Source of the DNA: Actinomycetota bacterium
Lineage (GTDB): Bacteria > Actinomycetota > Actinomycetes > Streptosporangiales > Streptosporangiaceae
DNA length: 6,728 bases
Direction: 5' to 3'
Assembly: GCA_003140115.1 (NCBI GenBank)
Contig: PLIQ01000110.1
Coordinates: 5,335-12,062, forward strand
The position numbers and the translations under genes are program-made. Of the stretch, positions 5,773 to 6,728 are shown in pieces (within the stretch, counting starts at the first letter, position 1; every line of letters starts with the position of its first letter). The notes beneath the pieces are model-generated. The model made no database searches. It was not told where the DNA came from and worked only from the letters and a program-made list of their open reading frames with translations.

Positions 5773-6393
5773 TCAATCGATTTTGGCTTTGGGCGGGGCG
5801 GGGAGAACGGATCGAGCCGACAGGAACCTGTTGATCTGCATGCCGGTCCAGGCGGCCGCGGCGCCGACGACGACGCCGACGATGGTGTCGGCCAGGCGGA
5901 GGATGGGCTGCTGCCACGCGTGCTGGGGGCTGATGGCGGCCACGACCAGGACCACCGCGGTGGTGATCCCGGCCGTGACCGCGTCGCCGGGCCGGCCCAG
6001 CAGCATGACCGCGAGGGCGCTGGCGCCGACCAGCACCGCCAGCGCCCAGGCGTGGAAGGGCAGGAAGGCCAGGTAGATCAGGCAAAGCACGAAGCTCACG
6101 CACGTGGCCGACATCCGGCTGACCGCGGCGGCCACGCTCTTGCCGAAGCTGTCGCGCAGGACGAAGATCGTGGCGAGCACGGCCCACATGCCGCCGAGCA
6201 GATCGTCGTCCCGTGACAATGAGTACACGCGAGACAGCAGGTTCCTGACCAGCCAGAAGGTGATCAGGCACGCCACCGCGAGCAGGACGCACTCCACGAC
6301 GGCGGAGCGGGCCTGCGGCCAGCTCAGGCGACGGCTCGGCCGCGTCGACCGCTCCGGCGCGGGCTGCGCCACGGGGCTCGACGCAGTGATCAT
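5773..6393 (-). CDS. FUSC family membrane protein (aromatic acid exporter-like)
   Basis: This is a 206-residue integral membrane protein. A proline- and arginine-rich cytoplasmic N-terminus (1-30) is followed by about six hydrophobic segments near 31-50, 66-80, 93-112, 114-133, 138-155 and 166-185. Motifs RDDDLLGGMWAVLATIFVLRDS, AWQQPILRLADTIVG and the GRPGDAVTAGITTAVV block are those of the FUSC/ArAE-like domain found in E. coli YccS/AaeB relatives and small actinobacterial proteins. The large soluble domain of full-length AaeB-type exporters is absent, as in other short members. The ATG at 6393 overlaps the stop of the pyruvate oxidase gene (ATGA), and GGAGG lies four bases upstream, so the two are translationally coupled. 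The coupling suggests a role tied to pyruvate oxidation products or acid stress, but the substrate is unknown. Confidence 0.85.
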   Translation of the reverse strand: MITASSPVAQPAPERSTRPSRRLSWPQARSAVVECVLLAVACLITFWLVRNLLSRVYSLSRDDDLLGGMWAVLATIFVLRDSFGKSVAAAVSRMSATCVSFVLCLIYLAFLPFHAWALAVLVGASALAVMLLGRPGDAVTAGITTAVVLVVAAISPQHAWQQPILRLADTIVGVVVGAAAAWTGMQINRFLSARSVLPAPPKAKID

Positions 6394-6728
6394 TCGACCT
6401 CCAGTTCCCGCAGGTTGGACTTGGTGAGCTCGACGAGTTCTGATCCCTCACCGGACAGGACGGTCCTGGTCGCGTACAGGGTGAAGCCCTTGATCTGCTC
6501 GTAGGTGAGCTTGGGTGGCAGCGAGAGTTCCTGCCGGGCGGTGCGGACGTCGACCAGGGCCGGGCCGTCGTGGGCGAACGCCGCACGCAGCGCGTCCTCC
6601 AGGTCGCTGGCCTTCTCGACCCGCGCGCCGAACAGCCCGGCGGCCCGCGCGATCCCGGTGAAGTCCGGATCGAGCAGATCGGTGGCGAAGGTGGGAATGC
6701 CGGCCGCCTTCATCTCCAGTTCCACGAA
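6390..6728 (-). CDS. poxB: Pyruvate oxidase / quinone-dependent pyruvate dehydrogenase, C-terminal part
   Basis: This is the last 112 or so codons of a thiamine-diphosphate/FAD enzyme that oxidises pyruvate to acetate and CO2 at the membrane and passes electrons to quinone. The fragment reads FVELEMKAAG, DPDFTGIARAAG, GARVEKASDLEDALRAAF, DGPALVDV, QELSLPPKLTYEQIKGF and VLSGEGSELVELTKSNLRE, matching the end of the E. coli PoxB-type fold (about 570 residues in full). The frame stays open through base 6728, so the N-terminus and most of the enzyme lie outside the window. The apparent GTG start at 6725 is simply a valine codon. It is the upstream partner of the FUSC gene through a 4-base overlap. 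This part shows no damage. Confidence 0.9.
   Translation of the reverse strand, partial: FVELEMKAAGIPTFATDLLDPDFTGIARAAGLFGARVEKASDLEDALRAAFAHDGPALVDVRTARQELSLPPKLTYEQIKGFTLYATRTVLSGEGSELVELTKSNLRELEVE

Noticed and set aside
5717..6586. 289-codon minus-strand frame overlapping the FUSC and pyruvate oxidase genes
   Set aside because: Its product is Arg/Pro/Ala-rich low-complexity sequence; the other minus-strand frames carry clear FUSC and PoxB motifs.

Overview
The window is GC-rich DNA with strong G/C bias at third codon positions and frequent GTG starts and 4-base stop/start overlaps. Its proteins read like those of high-GC actinomycetes: DevS-like HisKA_3 kinases, a DUF4118 kinase, a PPC/DUF296 protein and a FUSC protein. 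I cannot place it below the level of Actinobacteria. No gap without a gene exceeds about 190 bases, and I see no rRNA, tRNA, CRISPR array or insertion sequence.

Layout: a membrane sensor histidine kinase (110-1336, +) faces a long run of minus-strand genes. Read in their own direction, these are: the C-terminal end of a pyruvate oxidase/quinone-dependent pyruvate dehydrogenase (6728-6390, cut by the window edge); a FUSC membrane protein coupled to it by an ATGA overlap; an antitoxin/PIN-toxin pair coupled by a GTGA overlap; a GAF sensor kinase relative; a small cupin-like protein; a PPC/DUF296 protein; the remains of a benzoylformate decarboxylase; and a ZnT9-like cation diffusion facilitator (CDF) that ends tail-to-tail, overlapping by 4 bases, with the plus-strand kinase.

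The striking feature is damage. The benzoylformate decarboxylase is a clear pseudogene: about 59 N-terminal and 138 C-terminal codons are joined out of frame across a 16-base stretch that reads as family consensus in both frames, so about 1 kb is gone. The GAF kinase has an in-frame gap that removes the whole dimerisation/phosphoacceptor-His domain. The cupin appears to have an in-frame gap that removes its first metal-binding motif. The CDF transporter is full length but lacks metal ligands in TM2 and TM5. The PIN toxin lacks one of four acidic residues. The plus-strand kinase has a 57-residue tail without homology, with poor codon bias, consistent with a lost stop codon.

Functionally the locus resembles an actinobacterial stress/redox island (acetate-forming pyruvate oxidation, alpha-keto acid decarboxylation, two DevS-like kinases, export and metal transport proteins), much of it apparently decaying. 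I do not see a convincing new multi-gene system. The clustered deletions, the kinase without an H-box and the ligand-less CDF deserve follow-up, including a check for assembly error.
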